A stretch of DNA of 64,000 bases from Eutreptiella sp. 'Long Island Sound 2002' (GCA_964036045.1 OZ038379.1:181778936-181842935), one strand, 5' to 3'; counted from the stretch's first letter, positions 10,301 through 25,300 are shown. Notes: generated from the letters alone by a model not told the origin. Numbers and translations are program-made.

Positions 10301-13300
10301 GGGGGGGTCTGGGAAACGAGCACCCGTGACCGAAGAAGCCAGGACCCTCACCTCAAAGGGGGTCTTAGACCATGGGCAGGCCCGAGCGCCATGTACCCCC
10401 CGTTTTCGGGGCCTTCGCGCAGCATACCCCAACGTATGAAGCGGGATGTTCGACCCCTTGTAAGCTCATCATTTTGGGGAGACAAACGTATCAGACCAAT
10501 GATTTGGACAATTTTCACCCCCTCCCCCTTCCCCCCCCCCCCAACCCGCTGGGTGCCGCTTTGGGGTCGGGGGGGAGGGGTGTTGGCCATATGAAATGGG
10601 TGACCCCATCTGCCTTGAAGCGTGGTACCGGTATGTGCTGCAGGGTCCTCAGTCTCAGGCAGGACACCTTTGAGCCCGGACAGGATACTGCAGGTTCGTG
10701 CAGGCTTCTCTTGTATGGAGCTGCATCGGTGTAGAATAGTCAGTGCTGTTTGGGAACATTGAGAACCCCGGCTGGAAAGGCCTCGGCGGGGGCATCCGGT
10801 GTGTTGCCGAGACTTGGTGAGCCGTGAGCAGTTGAGGCCGTACTGTGTCAGGCAGGGGTTTGCTTTCAAGAGCAGTCTTTGCAGCATCCAATGCAATGAG
10901 CCCCCCCCCCCTTTGTGGATCGGGAGGCTGCAGGGGGGGGGGGGGGGTCACCTCCTCTCGGTCCAGTGACGCGACTCCGCCACCTTCAGCTTTGGGACGG
11001 GGGTGGCGTCGCAGGCCATCCCCCGAGTCGAGGGATAGAACGGCCATTGTGTTGGTTCGGGTCTCGTCTGCGTCTTCGGGGTCCCCGGCCGCGCCCTGTC
11101 TTGGCCCCATGAACAAAAGATGCCCCAAAGTTGAAGCCGGGCGCTCCTCTACGCCCCCCCCCCTCCCCTGCGCCTGTTTGGGTGCGCGAAGGAGTGCCCC
11201 CAGGGACCGCTCAAAGGAGGCGGTCAGCCCCCCTCGGGTGTGCTCCAACCGTCATCGGTCACCGCCGAACTGCCGCCGCCCCCCGCTCCGCCGTCGCTTG
11301 CGGACTGAGTGTACGGTCACCCCCCCCCCCTCCCCCGCTTTGTTTGTCCCCTGACTTGATGGATGTGGTCAGGGATGCATCCCGGGGGGGGCGGGGGGCG
11401 GGGTACCCCCCCTTCAGGGCGCCCACCCTACGCCCAGCCACCGTCCCCCGAACAGCATGTGCCTGCTTCGATGGCATTTGTGTCCGACAGTAACCGCCCC
11501 CAACCGCTTTGGCAACCTCCTCCAACCGCTTATCCAACCGCTTGTGGGGCCGCCTCTGCGGCCCCTTCCCTTCTGATGCATCCGTGGATGTGCTTGGCGC
11601 TGTTGCGCCCTGGACGGACGCCCTTCGTTGTGTTGAGGTGGGGTCTATGGACGTCCGTCTCCAGGAAATGGAACGCCTGCGGTCCCAACTGGCGGAGGCA
11701 GACCTCCAAAGGGGCGAGTTGCTGCAGGAGGTCAACGATGCGAAGGCGGCCACTCTGCGCATTCAAGTCAAACTGAACGCCGAAATGCAGAAGAAGGTGT
11801 GCCATCGGAGGCCTCCCCCACTGCGCGCGCAGTGCGCGGGCGAGCCCTCACCCTTGACGCCCCGCGGGCCCGCTTTGGCACTGCTTGGTACGTGTTGTAA
11901 CAGGCAGGAGCAAGGTCAGTGGACACAGGCCAGGCTGTCTCTAAGAACCCCCATTCTTTTCTTGTTAAGGACAGCCCTTAAGGACAGCCCCCAGGGACCA
12001 CCAACCGCCAACCGCCAACCGCCACCAACCGCCAACCGCCACCAACCGCCCACCGCCCACCATTGTTCAATGCTGTTTCTGTGGTTTTATGTCGTGCCCA
12101 TGTCTTGACCATGAAGCAGAGAGCGGTCCCATGAACATTCGTTTCTGGTTGCGTTACGAACCCCCCTCCCCCCCCCCCCTAAGGACGGCCTTGCACACGT
12201 CTGGTACAGCCTGGGCACTATCTTAACACCACTCGTCACGGCCTACACACCACCCGACGCAGCCGTGACACCACTGGGCAATGCCTTGGCGCTGGTGTCA
12301 CGTGTCACGCCGACTGCGTGTCAAGTGCAGTGATCGGGACTGTCACAACAACGGTGTCTCGGTCTGCCTGGTTTTGGCGCAGGCAGCCGGCGGGACCGGG
12401 CTGGGGGGGACACAGTCCAAACCCGGGCTTTGGCGACCGCGGCGAACACTGTCCAGGGGGTGCCTGTGCAGTGCCGGGCCCTGCGTCTCTGTGCCTTTCG
12501 AAAGGAACGTGTTGAGCTCAATCGTGAGTGAGCACTCTGAGTTTGTTGCAATAACCCCGAAAAATATCCGGGAAACTGCACATTTTTAAAAGAAACAGGA
12601 ACACGCACGACCACAAGCACAATGGCGACGGCACGGATCAAAGTGCACGCCTCGCATGTTGAGCAGCAATCGGACATCAGTGAGGGCTTCTCCATGCAGG
12701 TGCCCAACCTGCAGACACGCTGGACCTACGTACACCACCCAATGCCAGGCTCCGGTTACTTCCGAGCACCGGGGGAGGAAAGGTTTTGGGGGGGGGGGGG
12801 GGATTGGTGTGGACAGGTTTGGAAACCCTCCTTCCTGCCAATTGTTTCCTTCAATTTGAAGGATGCAATGTGCCAAAATGTGTGCACAGGGCAAGGGCTG
12901 CACGGGGGGTTTCTGAGTGGCGCAGAGACCCAGACACAACAGGAACCGTCCTCTAGCAAACACCGGCAAGGGACCCTTTACCAATTTTTGCCTCCATTTC
13001 GAAGGAGTAGTGCCAATCCCCCCCCCCCAGAGTTTTGCTTAACTACTCAGCATCTCCTGGGGGGGGGGGGGGGATCTGACACCCCCCACCCACCCGCCTC
13101 GGACCCCGCCACCCACCACCCCCCCCCCCCCCTTAAGTGATTGGGCGAAATTGTCTCCGGGTCTTCGGCCAATCAAAAATTTTCTCTGGCGCTCTTCGGC
13201 GCAAGTCAGTTTAGGCCAAAAAATTTCTTCGGCGCCTTCGGCGTCTCTAACAACTCAGGGTCTCCTGGGGGGGGGGGGGTCCCCCCCCACAGCCCCCCCC

Positions 13301-16300
13301 CCCCCCCCCCAAGTCCTCTCAATCCCTCTGGGACCCGATGATCTGGACCTGCAACGTTCGTGGTGAAGTTAGACGTCCTAGACCAGTGCCTGCTGTGTGT
13401 GTCAGGGCGGGTTCATGTCTCCGACTGCCGTGCCCCTTGCCCGTGACCTCCAAACGGGCACATGGACCCCTAGGAAGCGTGAAGAAACTTCACTGCGCCA
13501 GTCTCGGACTGGGTCTGTGGTGGTTTGAGTGGCTCCGAGTCCAATGCGGGGCAGCCTGCGGCACGGCCGGCTGATGCACACCATTGGCCTGGCGATGTGT
13601 CTGGCAGGTGTTGGACACACTCCCATCCCATCCCATCCCCCCCCTAAGGAAAACTCTGCCCCCCCGCCATTTTGGCCATCCAAAAAACAACCCTCAAATT
13701 ATCCCCCCCCCCCCCCGCCCCCCGGTACTACTTCCAAGTGCAATTTCCCTGGGAATTCCTCACCTTCAAATGATTCTTCTCGTTGGATGGGGCTCTGCCA
13801 TCGGGTTGCGGGGCTGTCCGTCAGGTGCGCAGCAGTAAAAAGGCGGAAGACAGCGGCAAGAAAATGGCGGACTTGATGGCGCAGCTGGACAAGGTGCAGG
13901 CGGAGAATGCGGTGCTGCGGAGCCGGTGCAAGCAAACCGACAGGCGTGCGTGCGGGAGGGCTCGTGCCCCACTCTCTGCCGGCCATCGAAGGGCATTGGC
14001 GGTGAAGGGCATCGCGCTGTACGTTTGCTGCATGGCATTGCATAGCGCTGCGCCATGTCCTGCGGTGTTGACTGTGTGTCGGATTGTATCGTGTCGTGTG
14101 GCGCCCCGGCGTATCAGGGGGGCTGGGGGAAGAGGAGGGTGGGTGCTGGCCGCACTGTACATTCCGTGCGTGCAACATGAAGTGCGTATCGTGTCTTGGT
14201 ATTGTATCGGGTCCAGGGCGCATGACCCGGTTAGGGTAAGGGTCCCGGGTCCGAACTCCGGGTACCCCCGGTCGCCTCCCCCTATGGGCCCTTGCTAGTG
14301 AGGACTTAGCCGTTTTCACGCTGGATAAGGCTGTTTAGTGACACTTGCAAGATTTCCAAAATTCGACTTTTTCGGAAACCCTTCTGTCGCCCCTGGGATG
14401 GGTTTGGGTGATGATTTAGTGACAACCTGGTTTTCTGGGGTTTCCGGCGGTGCTTGCTCAAGGGGCGGGCGGAACCCGCAGAAACCATGAAGGTGCGCGC
14501 AATGTCCACGTGCACCACGGGAACAATTGGGCCTCATGCACATGGAAACGCGGCGAGATATGTGGTGGACGACCTGAACGCGGAGGGGAGTGGGCAGCAA
14601 AAACCGTGAAATGACCCCCGCAAGAACCAGCACAGCCCCAGTGCGCCAACTACTGGGCTCCGCTAACGCGGAAACGACACCACAGGGAACACCGGCCGCA
14701 GAGGCAGACAGAACGCAACGACCCGACGCAACATGCAAAAGGGAAGAACGGGTGACTGTCCAGGGCCCCGTAAAGAAACTGGAACCCGACGGGATGTCAC
14801 ACGGGGGGGGGGGGGGCTGTGGATACCTCTGCCACTGCCGAGTCCTGGTCCTGCGGCGCGCGCTGACGCGTGAGCGCTCTCACCGACATCACCGCCGACC
14901 GCAACCCCCGAGGGAGGGGGTCGTCGCGTGTGCCCCCGCGTCTGCATCTGCGCTCCACTGCCCGACAGCCAACGGGAGAAGGCGCGGCAATTCGAGAACG
15001 AGCGGCAGTCCCTCGTCCGGCAGCTGCGGCAGAAGGAGCAGTTGGCGGTGGAACTGCAGCACGCGCTGCGCACCAGTGAGCAGCGCCGGAAAGAGCTGGA
15101 GGCAACGACGGCGGACTTGCGGTCTGCGGAACAGGTCCCCCCCTCCCCTCCCCAAAGACGTCGAAGATGTGATGATTTGGATGTCGTCGGTGACTTGCGG
15201 CATGTGTTTACCGGATGGGATGCCGCCTGTTTTGGGCCCTGCGGTGCGTTCCCAGCGGGAGTTTGGGGCGTGCCTTCGGGGGGGGGGGGGTGGACTCTTT
15301 GTGACAGAAAGGTGCATATGGTCTTTTAGGCCACTGACGAGCCATTTTCTTCCTGCGCTTTTTGTGCTGATCGCCTCTTGTGCGCACGTGCAATAGCACA
15401 GGCTTCCTCCGGGGGCTCGGGGGGGCATTCAAGGAGGGGGAGGCACCCCTCTGTGCGACTCCAACCCTGCCGCCGTCTCGCGTTTTCCCCCCAGCCCTCC
15501 CGCCAACAGCATTTGTAACCGACAGTATCTGCTCCGGTCGATGTGCCAGCCCCCTCCAACCGCCTGACATCAAGCAAAGCCGCGACGCACACTCAGCACT
15601 CAGCAAAACAAAGCGGATGTTTGCAGGTGCAGAACGTACCGACAGATCCTTTCCGGAGCTTATGGGACCGCATTCACTCGGGGGGTGGGGGGTCGGGGAG
15701 GCTGACATCCGTCGCTTTCCTTTTCTTTTGCTGTCCCTTCTCTCCATCCGAAAGGGTGCGTGTGTGTCTGTTGGTGTGCATTGTCGCACACTTTTTGTAT
15801 GGGTTGGTCCTTTTGAACAATGCCGATGGCGGCACTGTTGCAGGTTGTGTAGATTGGACCATTTGTAGTCACCGCACCGAACCCTATTTTCAATCCTGCG
15901 TTGTGCAATTTTTTTGCCCCCCCTCCCAAATACCAAGCCTTTTCTCTCCATTTCGCCACCCAACCCCCCCCCCTTCCGCTCCAAGTGCCCACCCTCCTCG
16001 GATCACCCCACCGCCCCCTCATCCCCCAGCGGCACGCCATCATTCGCCCAGGCTGTGGGGGAGCAGGCCGCTCTGAAGCGCAAGCTTAAGGCGGAGGCCA
16101 AGACCAAGTGCGGGTTGGAGAAGAAGGTGCAGGAGCTGGAGGAGCGGTGCCAGAGGCTCACCGAACAATTGGGGGCAGAAAAGGGCGTGGCCGCTTCAGC
16201 CTCCGAGAAGGCCAAGCAGCAACAGGAGGCGTGGCTGGAGCAGCAGCGGAAAGCGCAGCAGCAGTTCGCGGAGAAGGAGAAGCTGCTGCTGCTGGACCGG

Positions 16301-19300
16301 CAGCGGGTGTGCGGCGCGTGTCCGTTCCAGAAACGGAGGGGGGTGGGCCCTTGCTGCCGATTCCTGCGTTGTGGACTGCCTGGCCTGTGTGGGTCAGTGT
16401 TTTGCCTGTGGCTCGCCGGTGGTCAGCCGTGGTACAGCCCCTCACAGTAAGTAAAAATGCGCCAGGATCGACTCCACTGCAAGGTAAACAGGACATGGCC
16501 CGTGTGCCGTGCCTGTTTGCATCTGTTGCCCACTGTTAAGTATTAGTATTACCGCTTGAACCTTTGACTGCGCGGGAGATGACAAGCTGTGACAGTGTCG
16601 GGTGTTGTGTGAGCAGGACTGCATTTCTGCCTTGTCCTGCAGCGAAAGGCGCCTATGACAATGTCACTGATGAGCTTTTTCATAACCGTGGACTGAGCTG
16701 TTGCCTGTGCCTGTCGGGGATTGGGCCTGCAGTGCAATAGTTCGTCACCGGGTTCTACAGAGAGCCCCTCACAGTCCAGTGCATTGGTCTCGCCGCGCAG
16801 CAGGACCCGGACCAAAACACTGCCCCTTGCGCCAGCCAATGCCACAGACCTCCCCACGAAACGCAGGACGGCCGCGCGCTACGCGGGTGCCTCTTTGCAC
16901 GAGCCCTCAATCGCGGACCCCCCATGTCCCTTGCAGGGGGCCCACACCCCGTGCGGAACGAAGGTCCACCGTTCTGCATTGCTGTGTGCAGGAGGCAGAA
17001 GCCCTTCAGAGGGAGTTGGAGGTGCGTCGTGCCAAAGAGCAACAGGCTCAGAAGTTGGAGGAGCATTTGAAGAAGGTTGTCCTGCCTCTGCCCCTGAGAG
17101 TGCTATGCTCATGAGGACGATCGTGCCAGTTTGTAGTGCGTTGAGGCGCCGGTTTGTATTGTGCCCTTGACGTGCTGCGACCACTGTCCCCAGCATGTCC
17201 ACAGGTGATCAGCAACTCTGGCAGCCATACAGTGCGGATGTGAATCCTCGATGGCCTCGAGGAATCTCATCTGTGCCAAAAGTTCCTCATTTTTCAACTC
17301 GGGACAGAGGGCCGGAGGGAGAGGGAAGGAGACAGACAGACAGGGAGGGGAGGGTAAGGGGGGGGGAGGGGGACAGAGAGACGTGGGGGGGGGGGGCAGG
17401 GCGACGTGTGGGGGGGGAGGGGGACAGAGAGACGTGTGGGGGGGGGGGGGGCGACAGAGAGACGTTGGGGGGGGGGGGGGAGGACGGGTCCTGTGTTCTG
17501 GGCCTCGGCCTGGTCACGCCCAGGCCCACAGGGACACACGGAAGGAGTCTCTCTTACCTCCGCCCTGAGAATGCCCCCTCTTGGCAGGCCGTCCAGGTCC
17601 GAGGGCGCCGGCAGCTCCGCAAACGCCACGGCTGCATCCGCCACCGGGTCCACTTCCTCAATGACCCCCGTCCATCCAAAGAGAGTTCCGGGGCGCAACC
17701 AGCACGCCGTCCAGGGGGGTCGCCCCGGGGGCGTCGCCACCGGCGGAGGACGTCGCCGAGGCAGTCACGGTCCCCGAGCACGGCCCGTCGTGACGGGAGG
17801 GGGGCCATCGATGGGCGCCCCCCTGCCACCCAGCGGAGATTCGGTGTTGGCACCACAGCGGTGCATCGCTGCAGGCCCGGGCGGTGGTGCAGCGTCGCAT
17901 GTCCGGCACCACGGCCATTAGTCCACCGAGACTCATCGCCGGCGCCCGGTGCGGGGGGGCTTATCCAGCACAGCCGTGGCCATGGTGGCGGGGTCACAAT
18001 AGCAATGCAGCCGGGCAGTCTGTCCCACGAGCTACCGCCTGGAGGGTTTTTATCCAGCCGCTAGGTCACCAGCGAGAGGGAGGGAGGGAGGGAGGGCAGG
18101 AGGGAGGGATGGAGGGAGGGAGGGAGGGGGGGAGGGAGGTAGAGGTAGAGGTAGAGATGACCTGACGATATTGGCCCCTTTCGGGGGCCGCACGCCCCGA
18201 CGGTTGGCTTGTGGTTTCCGTCTGGCACAGGCGCTGCCGGTCACCCAACGGCTGTGCCATGCGTGAGTCTTGGTCCGCTCTGGCAGCCCGTCGTCGCCGT
18301 CGCGCCGCACATCGCGCGCGGCGTGTTCGCGGTGCTGCCTATAAGGCACGCCGGGATCCACTGCTCGGGGCTGCGCCTTGTCCCACGCTGTGTGCCGGGT
18401 GCTGGGCGTTCCTGTGTGGGTGGTGCTTGGTATGTGCCAGTGCGTTCTGGTGCATGCCTCCTTACCCTCCACGGCACTGACATGCACAACTCGGGGTGAT
18501 AGTTGCATGGATCACTCGGCTGCGCGGAAGAGCGTTTGGTCCCACGGTACTCCGTGTGTTATGACTATTTGTTGACCGGTGCAGCGCCAGACGACGCGGA
18601 GGGGCGAGTGCTGGGCAAACAGCCATTCAGGATCTTCGTTAGAGTCCATTATATATACATGTGGATGGGCATCGCTGGTCATGGCAGCCAACTGTGGAGC
18701 GGTGCCTGGTGTGGGGCCCAGCGGGCTGATGACATACAGTGGGGCACCTGAAGCCTCTGGCGCCGGCAAGGGCAGGACAAGCGTTGCTGCCAGAAATAGT
18801 GTGGTCCACGGTAATGACCGTAGGACCAGTGACAATGTCGCACTGCACTCAAAGGTGAGGCACTGGTCTGAAAACAGAATGACAGCCGCTGGCAGCGATC
18901 TGTACGGCGGCATCGTCCACCTTACTTGACGTCCCGCAATGCTCCAGGGGTGCGACGCCATGAGGTCCTCCAGCGTCTGTCTCGGTCTCATGGTGTGTGC
19001 CGCCTGCAGCACCCGACGGAGGACCTCCTGACAGTTGATGTTGGCCACACGCTGCAACGTCCGCGTAGTTGACGTAGAGTACCAGAGCCCGGTCAGAGAG
19101 AGGATGTGAGCGTTGTAGGTCGCAGAGGGCAGCACCGGTACGGACAGGTCTTCCTGGACCCCAAAGACAGCTTCGCCCTCGTGGTCGCAGAGGAGGGTGC
19201 CTCCGATCACCTGAAGGTGGCTCGCACAGCGACCAAGATGAACCAGAAGCGTGGCACTCGTCCAAAACGCGGCCGCTACTCGCAGAAGGGCCACAAAGGC

Positions 19301-22300
19301 TGGGGGGCAGCGGTGGAGTAAGTGGTACTGCAGGTTGTGAACGGAGACGGTGCAGTATGGGCACACGTAGCAGCCAACCCCCGGTGGGGCCGGTGCTAGG
19401 GCATACAAACGATGCTGCAGCGCCCGGCATACATCCACCTCGTTCAAGTTGTCCGCCAGGTACAGGTTCGTCCACGGTCCTGTGTCCCAATTCGCCAAGG
19501 CGGGCACTGCTGTGGTGAGTATTCGGCTGTGGACGACCTCCATATGCCGCGCTGGGTCCAAGAGTACGCTCCCGTCGATGGTGGCCACTGCGCATCCCGC
19601 GTAAGCGTCGAGGATGGGCAAACGGTAGGGTTGTGCTTGTCCCCGATATTCGCGTGCCAGCGTGTGGGCCCGCCGATTGAGGTTGGCCAGGATGTCTGTC
19701 GCGAGGGATGAATGCTGAGCATGCACCCAGATGTCCCGATGACGCAGGTGGGCGCACATGGTCTGGACGTGCTTGAAGCCACGCACGAGCAGTGATGATG
19801 ACCTGGGCCCCCTGGTGAACCGCCGAGTGCATGAGTTGGTGCCGTCGGTGACGTACACGACCGTGCCACTCCAGCGACTGAGGGCCTGCAGGGGGACCAA
19901 GCGTGCGAGCCACTCGCCGTAGGTTCCTGATGGGCGAAAGATTTGGCAAGCGAATTGCATGGTCATGAGCTCCCCGGTCGCAGGATGCCAGAATACTGCC
20001 CCTCCGGCGACAGAATTGCCCAAGACAGCCGCATCGTACGCCAAGTAGACGACATCCAGTTCACACAGCCCACCAAGGGAGCCTTGTGTGTGCTGCGGGC
20101 ACGGTGCCAGGGTCGGGCCGGGGACTGCATGAACCTCAATGCCACCCGGACCAAGGAGGCTCCGAAGCAGCGGGCCTTCAGTCAGGTGCTGGCCACTGTG
20201 CAGCAGGTAGTTCGCTCCTGCCTGGGCCAGTGGGTGCCTGCCCACAGACGCTTGCAGCAATGTGGTCATCAGCTGGACGGCATTCCTGATATGCAGGTCT
20301 GGACATCCTGGGCCACCCGCATGCAATGGGCGATGAAGGTACCAATGAGGGGTCCACTTGGGAAGCCGGTACGAGCGTCGCCAGTGCCGGCGGGTCAAGG
20401 TCTGCAGAGTTGCCAGTGGCAAGGGCGTGAACAAGAACCCACGGGCGACAAAGTCAAGGGCTGAGAGAGCGTACGCAATGAAGGAGCGAACCCGCAGAAG
20501 TGGGTTCATGTGTGCTTCTGCTCGCATGCTGGTCAGCTGGCGCCGGACCTTGGGGATGAGTTTGGCCATCGTCTTCCGGACCGGCAGCCCGGGTAGCAGG
20601 GGGATGCCCACAAGTGTTGGAGCGTGTGGTTGTGTTCTGGTGTCCATACTAGGCACATCGGTATGCTTTAGCACGGGGGCTCCTGCCTGCAGGGAGACAA
20701 GGGTGAACTCCAGCTTGTGGGGGTTGGGGGTGCGTCCAACGGCCCGCGAGCAATGAACGCAATCCATTACAGCTTGCAGCAGGCGACGCATGGAGGGGGC
20801 CAGGAATATTCTGTCGTCGCTAAAGCTGGCCCGTGTGCATGGCAGGGGGCCACGCATGCTCGGCAAGTCGACGTCTGCATAATGGCGCATGGCCGTGTTG
20901 AGGCATGCTTGCGTGCCCTGAAAGCATTGATCAGCCGCTGCACATCCTTGATTGGCGCCTTCCTGGGTAACTATCAGCGCTGTGAATCCCACATCTGTGA
21001 GTACTCGAATCCGCAAGCTGGTGTAGTAGTCGGTGAACCAGTTGCCAAAGTTCCAGGTCCCGGGCGTCGGGCGCAATGTCTATGTCGCGGCTGCCCTCGG
21101 GATGCGAAAAGAAACGTGGGACTCGTCCCACTTGCAGATAGCCACCAGGCTCCACTGAAGGAGTTTTCGTACCGCTGCCGCTCTGATGGCAAACACCATG
21201 TACGCGGGCTGCACCTCAGTCCTGTACGCGAACAACTCAGGAGTGGCGTTGCCAATCAGTTCCGCCGTGGTCCGTATGAGCTGCCCTCCAGCGGCGGCCT
21301 CAAAGGCGGCAAGCGGCGATGTGATCGACAGAGGACGGTGGGACTCGAACAGGTGGACTGGCTTCGGAGCGCCCTTGTAGGACCCCAGTTGGGTAATAAC
21401 ATTGATAACGGACTCTGGATTCAACCGGCGGCGGTGCGCCCGTTGCACACAGGCGGCATGCAGGCCCCCCTCGGCGCCGTGTAGCAGTGCCGGAGGGAAG
21501 TTGTCCAATGTTGTTGCCAGGGACGAGAGGCGGCGCATGGCTGCAGTGATGCGGTACGGGGACAGTGGGCCCGCAGAGGCTAGCGCAGCCGCTAGTCGGT
21601 CAATGGCCCCTCTGTCCGCCGGAGACACTCCATGGTGCAGTACTAGCAGGAAGAGGTACAGGGGCAGGTCGGTGGGTGGGTGGAAGAGGGCGTCCCAAGG
21701 TTCACGTGAGGAGCGGGCTTCCAAGGCGGAGTGGTCGATCAGTACATGGCGGTCACGTTGGATCTCTAGTGCCTGGCGGTGCGTCTCATGCAGTTGGTCA
21801 CGCACGGTTGGCATGTGGGCATCCGGGTGTGGGAGGATACCAGTGTACGGGCGTAGGGGCTTCCCTGGGGGCGCCAGGAATCGTTTGGTCACAGCATCCA
21901 CGGCCACGTGCGCCAGCGCTTCCCTCTTCGTTTGCAGCTCATGGGCGAGGTGGCGCGCCCGGAGCATCTCTTCCACTCAGTGCAGCTGGGACCTGTCATA
22001 CGGGGGTGGCGGTAGTTTGAGGGAGTCGATGATGGCCCGTGCTGATTCCCGTAGCCGGGCATATTGGCGCACATAGTGCAGAAACACTGCGAGGAATGGG
22101 TCACGACTCGCCGGGGTATGGGCCAGATATCCCCAGACCACATTGAGTATCAGGTGGTCACGGGGGGTGGAGCGCCACCGGAACAGCTTCCAGGCGTATG
22201 GGTCAGGCTTGGCATCTCTCGGGGTGAGCTCGGCGAGGATGGCCAGATGGGTGTGCTTGAGGGGTATCAGCACATGACGTGTGCTGGACCACATGCCCTG

Positions 22301-25300
22301 CACCAGCACATGGTCGATGGCTGTGGCGGCCGGGACACCCTGGACCACAGTGAAGTTGGTGGCGCAGTCGGCAGCCAGTAGGGGGGTGAAGTGCGCTAGT
22401 GCGCCGGTTCGACGTAGGGCTTGTGCCAGTGGCGTGTGGCCATCCCTCAGCATGTTCATGTCCGCCTAGATGATGGCGTACTTGGGGTTGGTGGCGGCTC
22501 GAAGAGTTGACCAGGCGCGCATGATGGCATGGCGCACACGGTCTGGGAGTTTGGGCGGGAGGTGTGCATTGACCACGAGGACGGCACCATATAGCGTCGT
22601 GGGGAGGATGAGGGCCAGGTCCTCCCTGGAGTCCCGCAGAAGGTCTGGGTCAGTGCCGGGCGGGCACAGAGAGCGCCTCCACCCGATCACGAGCCCGCGG
22701 CCTTGGCCCTCCACGGAGCCCGCTTTATACAGCATGTGGCCCTGAAAGAGTTGGTCAACCAGCTGCATGTTCCATACTTCTTGCAGGGTGACGATGTCGG
22801 GCGAGAGGGACACCAACCATAGGCGTAGGAGTGACAGTTGGGCTTCCAACCCACCCACGTTGCCCCCGAGGACACGCATGGGTGTGAGGTCAGGGCTGTC
22901 AGTTGTTAGGGCAGGCGGTGTGAGCTGGGACAGGCGTGGGAGGGGTACGGCTGGCTCCGGGTTCGCGGGGACACATGGATGGCCCCATGGGAGGGCAGTA
23001 TCATCCACAGCATGAACAACCTCTGGGTGCCTTGGAATGAGAACGTAGCATTGGTTGTACGCCTCAGTAGTGAGAGCATGCGCCGGAGACGGTTCAGGGC
23101 AAAACACTCGTGGCAAGACGACATCGGGGGCGGGTGCCATGATGCTGGCACTGTGGGTGTGGGGCCTGGCACATGTGGTGCAGGTGGGTGCCACTACATT
23201 TGTCACGTACTGTCCGTCGCTGCGCTCGAGTCTCCATGGGCCAGCATGTCCGGTGCGACGGTATGTGTACGGGTGTGCTGCCACCGGGTGGTCTCTGCAG
23301 GTCTCCAAGCGGTCCCAAAATATCAGTACTGTATCACCCATTTGGACTGGACAGGACATCACTATGGGGCCACGGTCCAGCGGCCGTTGGGATTGTCGCA
23401 GAATGTCGTTGAGGAGGGGCCGCACACTGGGGTGAACACGTCCATCTGTAGCAGGCGCGGGCTGGATCACTGGGGGGGTCCTAACCGCCACTGCATGGCA
23501 TGTCGGGCACGGGCCGGGCAACCGGTGCCAATCAGGCATGTATGTGCCACAGGAGAGACATACCGCTGCCGTACTGGGGCGGGTGACATGCTCGTTAGCT
23601 TGCTGCTCGGTGCCGCTGTTGATACTGTCATACAGGGAATGCAGGGGGGCCGCGGTGGCGAGGTGTTGAAGGGCGGTTAGGAGGGAGAGTATGGGGGAGC
23701 AGCAGGCTGGGAGCAGGTGAGGAAGAAAGAGTCAGTTCTGACGGTACCCGTCCCAGGTGTGTCCTCAGGCATATTGTACTTGGCGCCCTGTGGATTGGTC
23801 GTGGGGCGGTGCGACATGAAGTTGCGATTCCGCCGTCTTCCGCCCTGGGGGGTTGGACACTGCAGCTTGCGCCTGGCGTTGGCGACGCTGGGACTTGTTG
23901 AGCTTGGGGGTGGTGATCATCTTCCGCTTCGGGCGTCCGGATTCTACCTGTCGTTGGGCAAGGGCCACGTTGAGGTGCTTATCAGTATCAGCTGTGTACG
24001 CCTCGTTGTTCGCCCCGTGAGCGGACATGGTGCAGCTCGCACCCGACGGGAAAGCGAACACCCTCTTGGAGGTAAGCGAGAAGAGGTTGTTGTACAGGTC
24101 AGGCGAGATGGTGGCAAATGCGTAGCCCCTCGTGATGTCCGCTTGATCGACATATATGGGCGTCCCGAGGGCGACACTGAGCTCGCTTGTGGCCTCCACC
24201 GCGCTGCAGGTGTCCAAGCTGCTCACGCGGATGCATGACGTGGTTGGCTTCGAGGTGGGTGGCTGGAAGCCTGTGGCCACCGTAGGGGTTGCGAGAGAGA
24301 GTGCGCGTGCAGCACAGGGCTTAGGTGAGGCACTCGCCTGCAGTGAGGACTAGGCCCCCATGCCCTGTGCGCGAGCGGCCAGGGTGACAGATGGTCGTAA
24401 AGCTCCGGACACAAACCAGTCTGTGCTCGCGGGGCCCGCGGAAGAGAGTACGTCCGTAACCTTCTCGACAAGCGCATCATGTTGCACCGTAGTGCCGAGG
24501 TGGTCGAGGGTGTTCCGGATGCCGAGGCGGAAGGTCTCAATATCCGCGGCTGTGGATAAGGGTCCCAGTACAGTAGGCGGCAGGGCATCACACCGGCTGG
24601 CTGCAGCGGCAGCCGTTGACCACGATGAGTATCCACGCTGCTGGGCGGCCATGATGACAGGTGCCAGGCGCGCGAGTGTGGTGTTCACCGCCGCCGAGTC
24701 CACTGCAGGGCCATACTACGTCATGACTTCCTTGAGGAACTCGGCCAGCTGCACACGCAAACGGAGACGCTAGGACGAGGTGCAACCAGTCCAGGCAGAG
24801 TTGGTAGCGAGAGATAGCTCTGCCGCCGTTTTTGCCTGTGACGGTTGAATTGCCACGCGGGTGCTGAGGTCGAAGCCACCATCTCTGATGAGGGAGGAGA
24901 GCGCGGCAGAGATTACCGGGGCTGAAGCATCAGGGAGAGTGCGGAGGCCTTCCAGCTGCCTGATCATATCCGCGTCCTCTACCAGGGCACCAGAACGCAG
25001 CAGCTTTTTCCACGGCGGAGACGTCGCTGAATTGGGGGCCGCACTGGCTTCCGGTACGAGGGCCAGGGCTGTCAGCTTGGTTCTGGCGTCAGGGGTGAGT
25101 AGGCGACCCGACGTTTCGTGTTTGAGCAGCTCCTTCTGCCACTCTCTGCAGGACAGCGGCGCCGGCCCTAAGCCCCATCCCACCTTGTCGTTGTCTTTCT
25201 CGTACTTGACGGCCTTGGCATACGCCAGTGTTTTCCCGTCGCGCCTAGCCTGCCATTGGGCGAGCCAGTGCAGCGCCACGACGCGCAAGAGCTTGGGCGT

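Noticed and set aside
14212-14290. tRNA-like GGGTCCGAACTCCGGG
   Set aside because: Palindromic and lacking an A box; no cloverleaf can be drawn.
17195-18064. 289-codon plus-strand frame
   Set aside because: Passes through G-rich simple repeats; the remainder has Arg/Pro/Gly bias typical of GC-rich non-coding DNA. A possible acceptor at ~17588 could not be joined in phase.
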